The notes: generated by a model from the sequence alone, not told the origin. Positions 1 through 7,085 are shown, numbered from the stretch's first letter. The stretch is DNA of 9,799 nucleotides from Firmicutes bacterium CAG:882 (GCA_000435595.1 FR895441.1:16438-26236), one strand, 5' to 3'. Numbers and translations: made by a program.

Positions 1-1
1 A

Positions 2-154
2 GACGTGCGTTGGGTAACAAGCGAGATTGCTGAGGTATTCAAGGCTATGCGGTTCGAGGCTAAACCAATGCCGGAAACTTCATACGCAGACAAAATTTAC
101 AGAAGCACCGCGCGCTTTAGGCGTGTTATCGGTGCAAATGACAGATTGTTATAA
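2..154 (+). CDS. C-terminal end of a phage head-tail connector / tail-terminator-like protein (partial)
   Basis: The reading frame is open from the window edge and ends at TAA 152-154, giving about 50 C-terminal residues (DVRWVTSEIAEVF... ending NDRLL). The other two forward frames are closed early or give no gene-like sequence. I do not recognise a diagnostic motif. The only functional argument is position: in siphophages the gene directly upstream of the major tail protein is usually the tail terminator or a head-tail joining protein, which caps the tail and mates it to the head. A terminator-like hairpin follows immediately. The coding call is fairly safe; the role is inference from gene order. 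Confidence 0.6.
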   Translation, partial: DVRWVTSEIAEVFKAMRFEAKPMPETSYADKIYRSTARFRRVIGANDRLL

Positions 155-156
155 CT

Positions 157-185
157 AAGAGCTTTTTAAGGCTCTTTTTTTATTT
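157..185 (+). terminator. Terminator-like hairpin after the first partial gene
   Basis: AAGAGC (157-162) pairs with GCTCTT (171-176) across a short T-rich loop. The stem is only 5-7 pairs and is followed by an uninterrupted T run (175-181). It lies between the partial connector gene and the major tail gene. It is likely a weak intrinsic terminator or attenuator. Confidence 0.5.
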
Positions 186-205
186 TCATTTTTAAGGAGG
201 ACAAA

Positions 206-694
206 ATGGCTATTACATCATATTTATCCCGTGTAATTTATATGGAGTATTCGGGTGACCTCAAGAAGATAAACCTTGCAGGAACATATAACTTGTTACT
301 TGCGGCAAGGTCTATTCCGTCACCGACATCCGCTCCGAATATGGTTGAGAGTACGACAACCGAGGACGATACTCAGACATTCGAGATGGGTATTAAGCAG
401 ACAAGTTCCAAGGAGTTTGTTGGTAATCTTGATAAGAGCGATTTTGACAAACTGCTTGCGGTAGGCAACAAGAAGTGCATTATCATTCAGCTTTACGGAA
501 CAGACGGTGTAGGCGGAGTTGCTAAGTCCGCTTATGTTGGACAGATTACGCCAACAGTTAATGACATAGGTGGCACAGATGAAATCGTTGAGATGACTGC
601 CACAGTAGCACAGAACACATCTCCGAAGTGGGTTACAGATGACATTACCGTTGTTGATAACAAGGACGGTACATTTACAGTAGCTGCAGTTTAA
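206..694 (+). CDS. Major tail tube protein
   Basis: 162 residues, starting at ATG 206 after a strong AAGGAGG (194-200). The protein has the look of siphophage tail tube subunits of Gram-positive phages: a short N-terminal arm, beta-strand-rich sequence with many Thr/Val/Gly (for example VTDDITVVDNKDGTFTV at the end), an acidic central loop, and no signal peptide or membrane segment. Many copies stack as hexameric rings to form the tail tube through which DNA passes. Position supports this: it precedes the tail chaperone and the tape measure. A GC-rich hairpin with a stable UACG loop follows the stop. This may lower downstream transcription so that this abundant protein is made in excess. The family call rests on context and composition, not on a unique motif. 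Confidence 0.8.
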   Translation: MAITSYLSRVIYMEYSGDLKKINLAGTYNLLLAARSIPSPTSAPNMVESTTTEDDTQTFEMGIKQTSSKEFVGNLDKSDFDKLLAVGNKKCIIIQLYGTDGVGGVAKSAYVGQITPTVNDIGGTDEIVEMTATVAQNTSPKWVTDDITVVDNKDGTFTVAAV

Positions 695-713
695 CTTTTA
701 ATTAAGCAGAGAA

Positions 714-738
714 GGGCGGTCTACGGACCGCCCCTTTT
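714..738 (+). terminator. Intrinsic terminator/attenuator with UACG tetraloop
   Basis: GGGCGGTC (714-721) pairs perfectly with GACCGCCC (726-733), closing a C(UACG)G tetraloop, one of the UNCG class of very stable loops. Only CTTTT follows, so termination is probably partial. It sits between the major tail gene and the chaperone, where graded expression is useful. Confidence 0.75.
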
Positions 739-755
739 CCTATGGCAAGCATAGG
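739..755 (+). other. Small hairpin touching the chaperone ribosome site
   Basis: CCTATG (739-744) pairs with CATAGG (750-755) over a five-base loop. The right arm overlaps the first half of AGGAGG (753-758), while a second SD-like AAGGAG (761-766) lies closer to the ATG at 773. It could modulate initiation of the chaperone; the effect is uncertain. Confidence 0.3.
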
Positions 756-772
756 AGGAAAAGGAGAGCATA

Positions 773-1225
773 ATGATAACATTCGATATTGATAACAAGG
801 AATATAAGTTAGAGTTTGGCTTTGATGCCGCTGAGAATAAGGACATCGTACAGAAGATGTTCGATTATATGACCGGAGCATACATTTATAAGGAGAACGG
901 CAACACAATCACCGCAATGTCTAACGGTGCCGGTAAGATGGTTGCTGATTATAGCGAAGTATGTCACATGGCGTTTTATGCCGGCTGCTTACAACACAAT
1001 TTAGTCACTAAGGCAGAAGCCAAGGCTCTGACACGAGCATATATTACACAGAAGAGAAAGACCGACAGCAAGTACGGTTATTATCAGTTATTTGATGACA
1101 TTAAGAAGTGCATGGAGGACGATGGTTTTTTCGTTTTGAGCGGTCTTCAGGAGACAATCGAGCAGATGAACAAGTCGGCGGCGGAGCAGTTGAATCAGAT
1201 GCAGAAAGCAAAGGAAAAGAAGTAA
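773..1225 (+). CDS. Tail assembly chaperone (short, gpG-like form)
   Basis: 150 residues from ATG 773, with SD AAGGAG at 761-766. This is the zero-frame product of a siphophage tail chaperone gene. Such proteins bind the tape measure during tail assembly and are absent from the virion. The N-terminal part begins with a short beta segment (MITFDIDNKEYKLEFGF), followed by helical sequence. The end is a charged, Lys/Glu/Gln-rich helix (...QKAKEKK). An open -1 frame overlaps the last ~118 bases and continues to 1602 without its own ribosome site, which is the usual arrangement for producing a longer gpGT-like fusion by programmed frameshifting. Codon use up to the stop (AAG, GAG, CAG) is uniform, so the short form is probably the main product. 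The call rests on position, size and frameshift architecture. Confidence 0.75.
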   Translation: MITFDIDNKEYKLEFGFDAAENKDIVQKMFDYMTGAYIYKENGNTITAMSNGAGKMVADYSEVCHMAFYAGCLQHNLVTKAEAKALTRAYITQKRKTDSKYGYYQLFDDIKKCMEDDGFFVLSGLQETIEQMNKSAAEQLNQMQKAKEKK

Positions 1226-1602
1226 ATTTCCACAAATTGATATGGGAAGAATACTTCCCACTTGCGTTTTCCATCGGAATAAGCCTTGAAGAGTTCAAGA
1301 AGCTCACACCTAAAACTTTAGGCTATTGCCTAGAGGGTGAGAAGCTTAGACGTAAGGAGCGAGACAACGAGATGTGGTCTTGGTGGGGGAATTACGGAGT
1401 ATCTGCTGTTATATTTGCAGTCGACCATTGCTTGAATGGTCGAAAAGCCGTATCAAAATACGTCAAAGAGCCAGTCATGTCAAAAGATATACAACGCAAA
1501 GAGGGCTTTACTGATGCGGACATTCAAAAAGCAATTCTTATTGAACAGCAATATATGAATATGGCACAACAAAATGGATTGCCTGAAACGGTAATCAAAT
1601 AA
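1108..1602 (+). CDS. -1 frameshift extension of the tail assembly chaperone (gpT-like part of gpGT)
   Basis: This frame is -1 relative to the chaperone. Position 1108 is an in-frame GTG without a Shine-Dalgarno site, so it is not a credible start; the region is most likely translated as a fusion with 773-1225. Two slippery candidates exist: T TTT TTC at 1126-1132, a canonical heptamer in correct phase with GGAGG upstream at 1114-1118, and G GAA AAG at 1213-1219, four bases before the zero-frame stop at 1223. A perfect hairpin lies downstream (TGGGAAG 1243-1249 with CTTCCCA 1254-1260). The extension proper (from about NFHKLIWEEYFPLAF) contains a LTPKTLGYCLEGEKLR stretch and an MWSWWGNYG motif, the pattern expected of the T domain that contacts the tape measure. 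Which slip site is used cannot be settled from sequence alone. Confidence 0.7.
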   Translation: MHGGRWFFRFERSSGDNRADEQVGGGAVESDAESKGKEVNFHKLIWEEYFPLAFSIGISLEEFKKLTPKTLGYCLEGEKLRRKERDNEMWSWWGNYGVSAVIFAVDHCLNGRKAVSKYVKEPVMSKDIQRKEGFTDADIQKAILIEQQYMNMAQQNGLPETVIK

Positions 1603-1637
1603 GCGGTACGGAGTAATCTGTGCCGCTTTTATTTTTA
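1601..1637 (+). terminator. Terminator-like hairpin between chaperone and tape measure
   Basis: AAGCGGTAC (1601-1609) pairs with GTGCCGCTT (1620-1628), nine pairs including one G-U, with a ten-base loop, followed by TTTATTTTTAT. The left arm starts inside the stop codon of the frameshift extension. It is probably an attenuator, because the tape measure must still be expressed. Confidence 0.65.
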
Positions 1638-1655
1638 TGACGGGGAGGTGAGAGA

Positions 1656-4600
1656 ATGGCAGAAGTTGACAGTTTGGAGATAGAACTTCAAGCAACCGCC
1701 CAAAAAGCAAACACAGCAATAGATAGACTCATAATCAAGCTTGGCAACCTTGCAACATCACTTGGACGCGTCAATGGCTCTGAGCTTAATACATTGTCAA
1801 TGAACGTCACCAACCTAAGCACTTCAATGAGAGCTATTAATGACGTGGGTACAGCAAGCTTTACAAGGCTTGCCAAAAACATCACCAAGATAGCAAGTGT
1901 TGACAGTTCGGCACTTAATACGGTTGCAAGCTCACTTAATTCCACGGCTAGTGCGTTTAACCAGTTTACAGCGGTGTCTGAAAATGCGGCGCAGATTGGT
2001 GAAGTCGCTAAGAACATAGCAAAGCTTGGCAACAAGAGTGTACAGACCTCAATTACAAATATGCCGCAGTTGGCAACATCACTTACAAATTTACTCACAA
2101 CGCTTGCAAGCGCACCGACAGTAAGCAATAACGTCATTCAGATGACTAACGCATTGGCGAATTTAGCAAGCCAAGGTTCAAGGGTGGGTTCTGCTTCACG
2201 GACAATTCAAAGAAGCCTAAATGGGGTCCAGAGAAGCGCACAGACGGCAACCAAAAGCACATGGTCACTGGCTAAGGCGTTCGGTAAGTTTTACGCTTCA
2301 TATTTCATGGTCATACGTGGCATTAAGGGCTTGTGGACTTCGATTGAAAGCACCACGGATTACATTGAGGCATTCAACTACTATGCGGTTGCGTTTGGCA
2401 AAATCGGCTCCGAATGGGGCAAAGACTTTGAAAAGTACGGCTATGACAACGCTACGGATTATGCGAATAGCTTTTCCGACAGGGTAAGCACGTTGTTAGG
2501 TAAGCTTTCGGGACTGCAAGTTGATGTTGAGGACGGCTTGTTGACGGCAGACAGCACTAAGAACTTAGGCTTGAACATTCAGGAAGTTACAGAGTTCGCG
2601 TCACAGCTTGCCTCGGTAACTAACTCACTGGGGCAGACAGGAGAGACAACCACAGCAATAGCCAAGTCAATGACAATGCTTGCAGGCGATATAAGCTCTC
2701 TTTTCAATATAGACTATTCAGCAGTAGCCACGAACATACAAAGTGGCTTAATCGGTCAATCAAGGGCGTTGTACAAGTATGGTATTGATATTACCAATGC
2801 CACATTGCAGACATACGCTTACACTCTTGGAATAACCAAGAGTGTTAGTGAGATGACTCAAATGGAGAAACAGCAGTTGCGTGTTCTCAGTATTTTGCAG
2901 CAGTCCAAAGTTTCATGGGGCGACTTATCAAATACGATAAATTCGCCGAGCAACATGATTAGGCAATTCAACACAAACATCAAAGAGACAAGCATGGTTC
3001 TCGGACAGTTGTTTATCCCTGTCCTTCAAAAGGTTATGCCCGTTGTCAATGGCACAACAATCGCAATCAAACGTATGCTTGTGGGCGTTGCAAGCCTTAT
3101 GGGTGTTAAGATTGATTTTGATGCTTTCGGGCAGAACGGTTATAAGGATACCTCTGACGGATTAGAGGATATAGCAAATGGCTATGACGATGTGGCTAAG
3201 GCGGCTGACAAGGCACAAAAAGGTGTTCGTGGATTCGATGAACTTAACGTAATTAACACTGGCACTGATACAAGTAAGAGCACGGGCGTAAGCGGTGACA
3301 CAATCGACCTCACAGATGAGATTGTCAAAGCAACCGAGGAGTACGAGAAGGTATGGAACGATGCTTTCGACAAGATGGAGAATAAGGCTGAGGCATGGGC
3401 GGACAAAGTGCAAAGTTTTTTTGAGCGCATGTTTAAACCGCTTAAAACATGGGGCGGTAAAGTTGACTGGAAGAAGCTCAAAAATGGCTTTAACGGCATT
3501 TTGGAATTTGCTAAGAAGTTTACAGTCGGTACAGGCACAGGCTTTTTGGATTTTATCGAGGGTTTATCCAATATTGGTGCGCCTGCTATCAATCTTTTAG
3601 GTGGTGCCGTAGAAATATTATTTAAAGCACTTAATTTAGTTCCGGCTCCAGTGTGGCATACATTGGGTGGTGCTTTAGGTGGCGTCGCAACAGCTCTTCT
3701 TGCCTTTAAAGCTTATTCTGCTATTGCAAGCGGTATAAATACCGGCTTAGGTAAATTTGCAGATGCAATTTTGAAAATTTCAAGTGCAAAGCCGGTTAGT
3801 GTTGGTGAGGGTGTTGGTAAACTTGGTACAGCGATAGCTTCGTTAAGCACAGGCGGTTATATTGTACTTGCTGTTGGAGCATTAGCGGCAGTGGCAGGAG
3901 CTATTATATCTGTTGAACAAGCTTATGACAACATGGTTGATAAATTTGTTGACGCAAGCGTGTTCGACAATCAAGGAACCGCAATAAGCAATATTGCTCA
4001 AAGCGTAATCGAGCTTATTGACTCGACCGGCACATCAAGTGAGGACATGACAAACTTTGCTACGGAACTTGAAAGTGTTAACACCAATTTACAAAATGCA
4101 AGTGAAGAAGTTGACAACCTTAAATTCCGTTTTGATAATTTAGGGCTTGAGAATGTGACGAATAATGACATTGAGAATATGAAAACAGCTGTCGGTAACT
4201 TAGCTTCGGCGTTGCGTGATGATTTGCAAGTAAGCTCTGATATAGCATGGCAAGCATTACAGAATATGTCCAAGGCGACTGCTGAACAGTTAGGTATTGA
4301 TGTAGGAACCATGACAACTATTTTGTCTCAGTTCAATGCAAGGTTCAATGGCATATACACCGACATGGAATCACAAGCAAATGTCATTTTCGATAAAATG
4401 CTTAGTGGTACTGCCGCACAAGCCGATGTAGACACTCTCAATTCGCTTCTTGATGACATGAGTTATCTGAGTGAAGCGGCAATTAAACGTCAAGTAGAAT
4501 TAGAAAATACTGTTAGCGACATGATGAATATTAATTTCGGAAGTGTCGAGGAAACCACTAAGGCTATAGCGGATATTACAGAAGCAGGGCAAACAAAGCT

Positions 4601-5945
4601 CAATGAGGTTGATGAGTATTATAAGAGCCTTATGGACCAAACGAACGAATGGAAAGTATATACTGAGCGTGCTCTTGAAATAGGCAGAATCACACCAGAG
4701 GAAGCTTCTCAATACCTTGATTGGGTTGGCAATCTTAAAGAGATATACAGTGCTAACTGGGACGAAGAAAAGAATAATATTACGTCACAGATAAGTACAA
4801 CTTTCGATTATATTCAGTCACAAGTCGAGAAAGCAGGAGTTGAAGCTTTCCAGAACGCACAAACTAAAGACTGGGGCATTGCCGAACTATTCAAGAATCC
4901 TATTCAGGACGTGGCTAAGAGCTTTGACAAAAATACTTTTAAACCAATTTCAGATGCTCTTAGTAAAGGAATGGAAGCTCTTAATATTGAACCATCTAAA
5001 GATAATCACCTGTATCAGCGGTGGCTTGAGAATGCTACATTGTCTGAGAATGACGTAAGCGGATGGGCGATGCGAACTGCAAATACTCTTGGTAATGCCA
5101 TATTAGCCAATTCGGACATTACAACTAAGGCATTTGCGGACATGGCAGGGTATGACGTAAGCGGTTATACGGACGCAATGAAAACGTATGAACCGAAGCT
5201 TAATAGATTAATGATTGGTGTTGGAGATAGTCTCTTGAACGGTCTTGCTACATCACACGACATTAACAGTCCGTCTAAGGAGTTTGCTAAACTTGCTCTA
5301 TATGATGTTCTTGGTTACAACCAGGGCATATCGAACAACACAAAACAGTCATTAAGTGCAATGCAAACTTACGCTACTAAATTGCTTAATGGCTTTCAGC
5401 TTGCATTGTTAGAACCTATTACCAATATAGGCGTGCAAACAATGAGCGGGTTTCTTAATGGCTTGACCTCAATGGAACAGTCAGTATACAGCAAGGCAGA
5501 CGAGATAGCCAAGAACGTAGCAAAGACTATCCAATCCGCCCTTGACATTCACTCACCATCAAGAGTTATGTTTGAGCTTGGTGCCTACACCACAGAGGGC
5601 TTTAAAAATGGTATGGAAAGCCTCTATAAGCCAACAGAGCTATCCATTAAGGATTTTGGCTTTGGAATGGTTGAAGCGGTTCACCCACAGCAGTTGTACA
5701 GCGGTTATGCCGATTACACGCCGAGCGTAAGCACATCGACAAGTACCACAACGCAGAACTATTACAACACAAATTCGAGTGTGGACAATGCAGAGACTAA
5801 CGCACTGTTGAGAGAGCAGAACCAGTTGTTACAGCGTATTCTTGCAAAGGAATACGGCATAACCAAAGACGATATAGGAAAAGCGTCAAGAGATTATGCA
5901 AGAGACTATTTCAGGCGCACAGGGCGAGACGCTTATACATTTTAA
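1656..5945 (+). CDS. Phage tail tape measure protein
   Basis: 1429 residues from ATG 1656, with SD GGAGGTG at 1644-1650. It sets tail length and is injected or rearranged during DNA entry. The N-terminal ~200 residues are Ser/Thr/Asn/Ala-rich helical sequence. A hydrophobic amphipathic stretch near residues 211-226 (FYASYFMVIRGIKGLW) marks the start of the conserved tape-measure core. Apolar, Gly/Ala-rich segments near 663-693 and 733-753 (GYIVLAVGALAAVAGAI) could insert in the host membrane. Two copies of a C-terminal motif occur near 1202 (INSPSKEF) and 1297 (IHSPSRVMF), each followed by a Gly-Tyr/Phe-x-x-Gly run, a hallmark of this family. The extreme C-terminus (REQNQLLQRIL...) is also typical. 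I see no lysozyme or NlpC/P60 motif. At about 0.15 nm per residue, a tail near 210 nm is expected. Confidence 0.95.
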   Translation: MAEVDSLEIELQATAQKANTAIDRLIIKLGNLATSLGRVNGSELNTLSMNVTNLSTSMRAINDVGTASFTRLAKNITKIASVDSSALNTVASSLNSTASAFNQFTAVSENAAQIGEVAKNIAKLGNKSVQTSITNMPQLATSLTNLLTTLASAPTVSNNVIQMTNALANLASQGSRVGSASRTIQRSLNGVQRSAQTATKSTWSLAKAFGKFYASYFMVIRGIKGLWTSIESTTDYIEAFNYYAVAFGKIGSEWGKDFEKYGYDNATDYANSFSDRVSTLLGKLSGLQVDVEDGLLTADSTKNLGLNIQEVTEFASQLASVTNSLGQTGETTTAIAKSMTMLAGDISSLFNIDYSAVATNIQSGLIGQSRALYKYGIDITNATLQTYAYTLGITKSVSEMTQMEKQQLRVLSILQQSKVSWGDLSNTINSPSNMIRQFNTNIKETSMVLGQLFIPVLQKVMPVVNGTTIAIKRMLVGVASLMGVKIDFDAFGQNGYKDTSDGLEDIANGYDDVAKAADKAQKGVRGFDELNVINTGTDTSKSTGVSGDTIDLTDEIVKATEEYEKVWNDAFDKMENKAEAWADKVQSFFERMFKPLKTWGGKVDWKKLKNGFNGILEFAKKFTVGTGTGFLDFIEGLSNIGAPAINLLGGAVEILFKALNLVPAPVWHTLGGALGGVATALLAFKAYSAIASGINTGLGKFADAILKISSAKPVSVGEGVGKLGTAIASLSTGGYIVLAVGALAAVAGAIISVEQAYDNMVDKFVDASVFDNQGTAISNIAQSVIELIDSTGTSSEDMTNFATELESVNTNLQNASEEVDNLKFRFDNLGLENVTNNDIENMKTAVGNLASALRDDLQVSSDIAWQALQNMSKATAEQLGIDVGTMTTILSQFNARFNGIYTDMESQANVIFDKMLSGTAAQADVDTLNSLLDDMSYLSEAAIKRQVELENTVSDMMNINFGSVEETTKAIADITEAGQTKLNEVDEYYKSLMDQTNEWKVYTERALEIGRITPEEASQYLDWVGNLKEIYSANWDEEKNNITSQISTTFDYIQSQVEKAGVEAFQNAQTKDWGIAELFKNPIQDVAKSFDKNTFKPISDALSKGMEALNIEPSKDNHLYQRWLENATLSENDVSGWAMRTANTLGNAILANSDITTKAFADMAGYDVSGYTDAMKTYEPKLNRLMIGVGDSLLNGLATSHDINSPSKEFAKLALYDVLGYNQGISNNTKQSLSAMQTYATKLLNGFQLALLEPITNIGVQTMSGFLNGLTSMEQSVYSKADEIAKNVAKTIQSALDIHSPSRVMFELGAYTTEGFKNGMESLYKPTELSIKDFGFGMVEAVHPQQLYSGYADYTPSVSTSTSTTTQNYYNTNSSVDNAETNALLREQNQLLQRILAKEYGITKDDIGKASRDYARDYFRRTGRDAYTF

Positions 5946-5965
5946 ATTTAACTAAAACAATAGTT

Positions 5966-5999
5966 CCCCAGCAGATTATGTTTGCTGGGGTTTTCTATT
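5966..5999 (+). terminator. Strong terminator after the tape measure gene
   Basis: CCCCAGCA (5966-5973) pairs perfectly with TGCTGGGG (5983-5990), with a nine-base loop, followed by TTTTCTATTT. It closes the tail structural block and separates it from the inserted regulator genes. Confidence 0.85.
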
Positions 6000-6030
6000 T
6001 AAAAAATCATCAACAGAAAGGAATGATACT

Positions 6031-6681
6031 ATGTTAGTAGAAACAAGAAAAATCGGTAAAAGCAAAGAGGTAACTGTTGTTAGTAGTCTTGATGTAGCGG
6101 AGACTTTCGAGAAAGAGCATAGGCGAGTATTACAAGATATACGAGAGCTTGCTTGCAGTGAAGAGTTTAGACAGCACAATTTCGTGCAGTCGGAATATCT
6201 GAATCAGCAGAATCATAAGCAACCTATGTATTACATCACAAGAGATGGATTTGTCTTGCTTGCCATGGGCTATACTGGCGAAAAAGCCATGAAGTTCAAA
6301 GAGGCATACATCAACCAGTTTAACGCTATGCAAGAGCTTCTTACGGGAAAGCTGATTGAAAGAGAAAAGGGTATAGCCGTAAGGCAGTCACTCACTAAGG
6401 CTATCCAGCAGTCAAATGAGAATGAGCGTATGCACGGACACGCTTATTCCACATATACCGACATTATTTATAAGGTGATATTCGGCAAAACAGCAAAGCA
6501 GTTAAGGGAAGAATACGGCATTGACAAAAAGGCTAATTTAAGAGACTGTTTTACGGCTGAGGAGCTTGCAAAAGTTCAGTCCATAGAAATGATTGTCAGC
6601 GGTCTTGTAAATTGCGGCTGGGGATATGATGATATAAAGAACTTCATCACCAATCCGACCAAGAAGTTACTTGTAGCATGA
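6031..6681 (+). CDS. rha: Rha-family phage regulatory protein
   Basis: 216 residues from ATG 6031, SD AAAGGA at 6017-6022. Residues ~15-100 match the Rha (pRha) pattern: SSLDVAETFEKEHRRVLQDI near 18-37, then PMYYITRDGFVLLAMGYTG (65-83) and KFKEAYINQFNAM up to ~100. Rha-type proteins are temperate-phage regulators. The 120-216 part is a separate, Lys-rich helical domain of the kind appended to Rha/antirepressor proteins. They normally sit in early or lysogeny modules, so a place directly behind the tape measure is unusual. Its leader (AACAGAAAGGAATG) is nearly identical to the leader of the gene at 7399. No promoter of its own is visible in the 40 bases after the terminator, so it may depend on read-through. 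The family call is firm; the regulatory target is unknown. Confidence 0.85.
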   Translation: MLVETRKIGKSKEVTVVSSLDVAETFEKEHRRVLQDIRELACSEEFRQHNFVQSEYLNQQNHKQPMYYITRDGFVLLAMGYTGEKAMKFKEAYINQFNAMQELLTGKLIEREKGIAVRQSLTKAIQQSNENERMHGHAYSTYTDIIYKVIFGKTAKQLREEYGIDKKANLRDCFTAEELAKVQSIEMIVSGLVNCGWGYDDIKNFITNPTKKLLVA

Positions 6682-6682
6682 A

Positions 6683-6711
6683 TTGACATACCTCCCATAA
6701 AGTAGTAGTAT
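6683..6711 (+). promoter_or_regulatory. Candidate sigma-A promoter of the zinc-ribbon cassette
   Basis: TTGACA (6683-6688), a 17-base spacer, then TAGTAT (6706-6711). The -35 is consensus; the -10 matches four of six, including the key T-A-T positions. The predicted start, near 6718, falls inside the loop of the 6688-6739 inverted repeat, so RNA made here lacks the left arm. Confidence 0.6.
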
Positions 6712-6739
6712 TAAGTCACTACACAAATATGGGAGGTAT
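6688..6739 (+). promoter_or_regulatory. 12-bp inverted repeat that would sequester the ribosome site
   Basis: ATACCTCCCATA (6688-6699) is perfectly complementary to TATGGGAGGTAT (6728-6739). The right arm contains the SD GGAGGT (6732-6737) of the gene starting at 6744. Inside it, GTAGT (6702-6706) can pair with ACTAC (6718-6722). RNA entering from upstream would mask the SD; RNA from the local promoter would not. The same repeat could also act as a DNA operator, since its left arm fills the promoter spacer. Confidence 0.7.
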
Positions 6740-6743
6740 TGTT

Positions 6744-6974
6744 ATGGCTAAAGTTGCTAAATGTCCAACTAGCGGTTGTGACGGAATAGGAGTTCCTATT
6801 GACACCAAAAAGAAGTTTTCGTTGGGTAAATCTCTTATAGGCAATACAGTGGGAGGTTTAGCTTTCGGACCGGTAGGCGCTCTCGTAGGAGCCGCAGCGG
6901 GAATTAAGGGCAAAAATGGTAAAACTTCATTTGTCTGCCCTAAATGTGGAACAATATTTGAAATGAAGATTTAA
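6744..6974 (+). CDS. Small zinc-ribbon protein interrupted by a glycine-zipper segment
   Basis: 76 residues. I choose ATG 6744, six bases after GGAGGT (6732-6737); the in-frame ATG at 6729 overlaps the SD and is not usable. The protein opens with a metal-knuckle-like C7-P-T-S-G-C12 and closes with C65-P-K-C68-G. Between them lies a Gly/Ala-rich apolar run near residues 29-55 (LGKSLIGNTVGGLAFGPVG), which looks like a membrane-active glycine zipper. Similar small Cys-flanked glycine-rich proteins are, to my recollection, frequent in Firmicutes, but I know of no established function. It is transcribed alone from its own promoter and followed by its own terminator, which fits the definition of a phage moron. 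A role at the membrane is inference. Confidence 0.75.
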   Translation: MAKVAKCPTSGCDGIGVPIDTKKKFSLGKSLIGNTVGGLAFGPVGALVGAAAGIKGKNGKTSFVCPKCGTIFEMKI

Positions 6975-6976
6975 GC

Positions 6977-7005
6977 AAGAGGAGCTGAAAAGCTCCTTTT
7001 TGTTT
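6977..7005 (+). terminator. Terminator with GAAA tetraloop after the zinc-ribbon gene
   Basis: AGGAGCT (6980-6986) pairs with AGCTCCT (6991-6997), closing a GAAA (GNRA) loop, followed by TTTTGTTT. It isolates the upstream cassette from the repressor promoter that begins 25 bases later. Confidence 0.85.
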
Positions 7006-7029
7006 GCAAAAAAAATTTTAAAAAAGGGC

Positions 7030-7058
7030 TTGACTTGTTACATGTAACACTGTATAAT
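7030..7058 (+). promoter_or_regulatory. Near-consensus sigma-A promoter of the repressor operon
   Basis: TTGACT (7030-7035), a spacer of exactly 17 bases, and perfect TATAAT (7053-7058). The expected start, near 7065, leaves a leader of about 20 bases before the start codon at 7086. It is the best promoter in the window and drives the genes up to the terminator at 8814. Confidence 0.88.
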
Positions 7059-7072
7059 GTAACTCGTAACAA
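7035..7072 (+). promoter_or_regulatory. GTAAC-repeat operator over the promoter
   Basis: A perfect 12-base palindrome, GTTACATGTAAC (7037-7048), lies in the promoter spacer. Further GTAAC half-sites follow at 7059-7063 and 7066-7070, flanking the -10 downstream. The outer TTGTTAC (7035-7041) and GTAACAA (7066-7072) are also mutual inverted repeats. Ribbon-helix-helix repressors commonly bind short repeated half-sites of this size, so the gene product at 7086 is the likely ligand (autoregulation). Confidence 0.65.
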
Positions 7073-7085
7073 GGAGGTGAGGAAA

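Noticed and set aside
1108..1110. GTG 1108 as independent start for the chaperone extension
   Set aside because: No SD at proper spacing, and the reading frame fits a -1 fusion much better.
1688..2137. 149-residue minus-strand frame within the tape measure gene
   Set aside because: Leu/Val/Ser-rich shadow of the tape measure with no SD; the same holds for other minus-strand frames at 3162-3592, 3998-4317 and 8383-8775.
1656..5945. Peptidoglycan hydrolase domain within the tape measure
   Set aside because: I looked for lysozyme-like, NlpC/P60 and LysM patterns and saw none.
6729..6743. ATG 6729 as start of the zinc-ribbon protein
   Set aside because: It overlaps the SD GGAGGT; ATG 6744 has correct spacing.
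7035..7085. Longer version of the repressor from TTG 7035
   Set aside because: That codon lies inside the -35/-10 spacer region, upstream of the expected transcript start, and has no SD.
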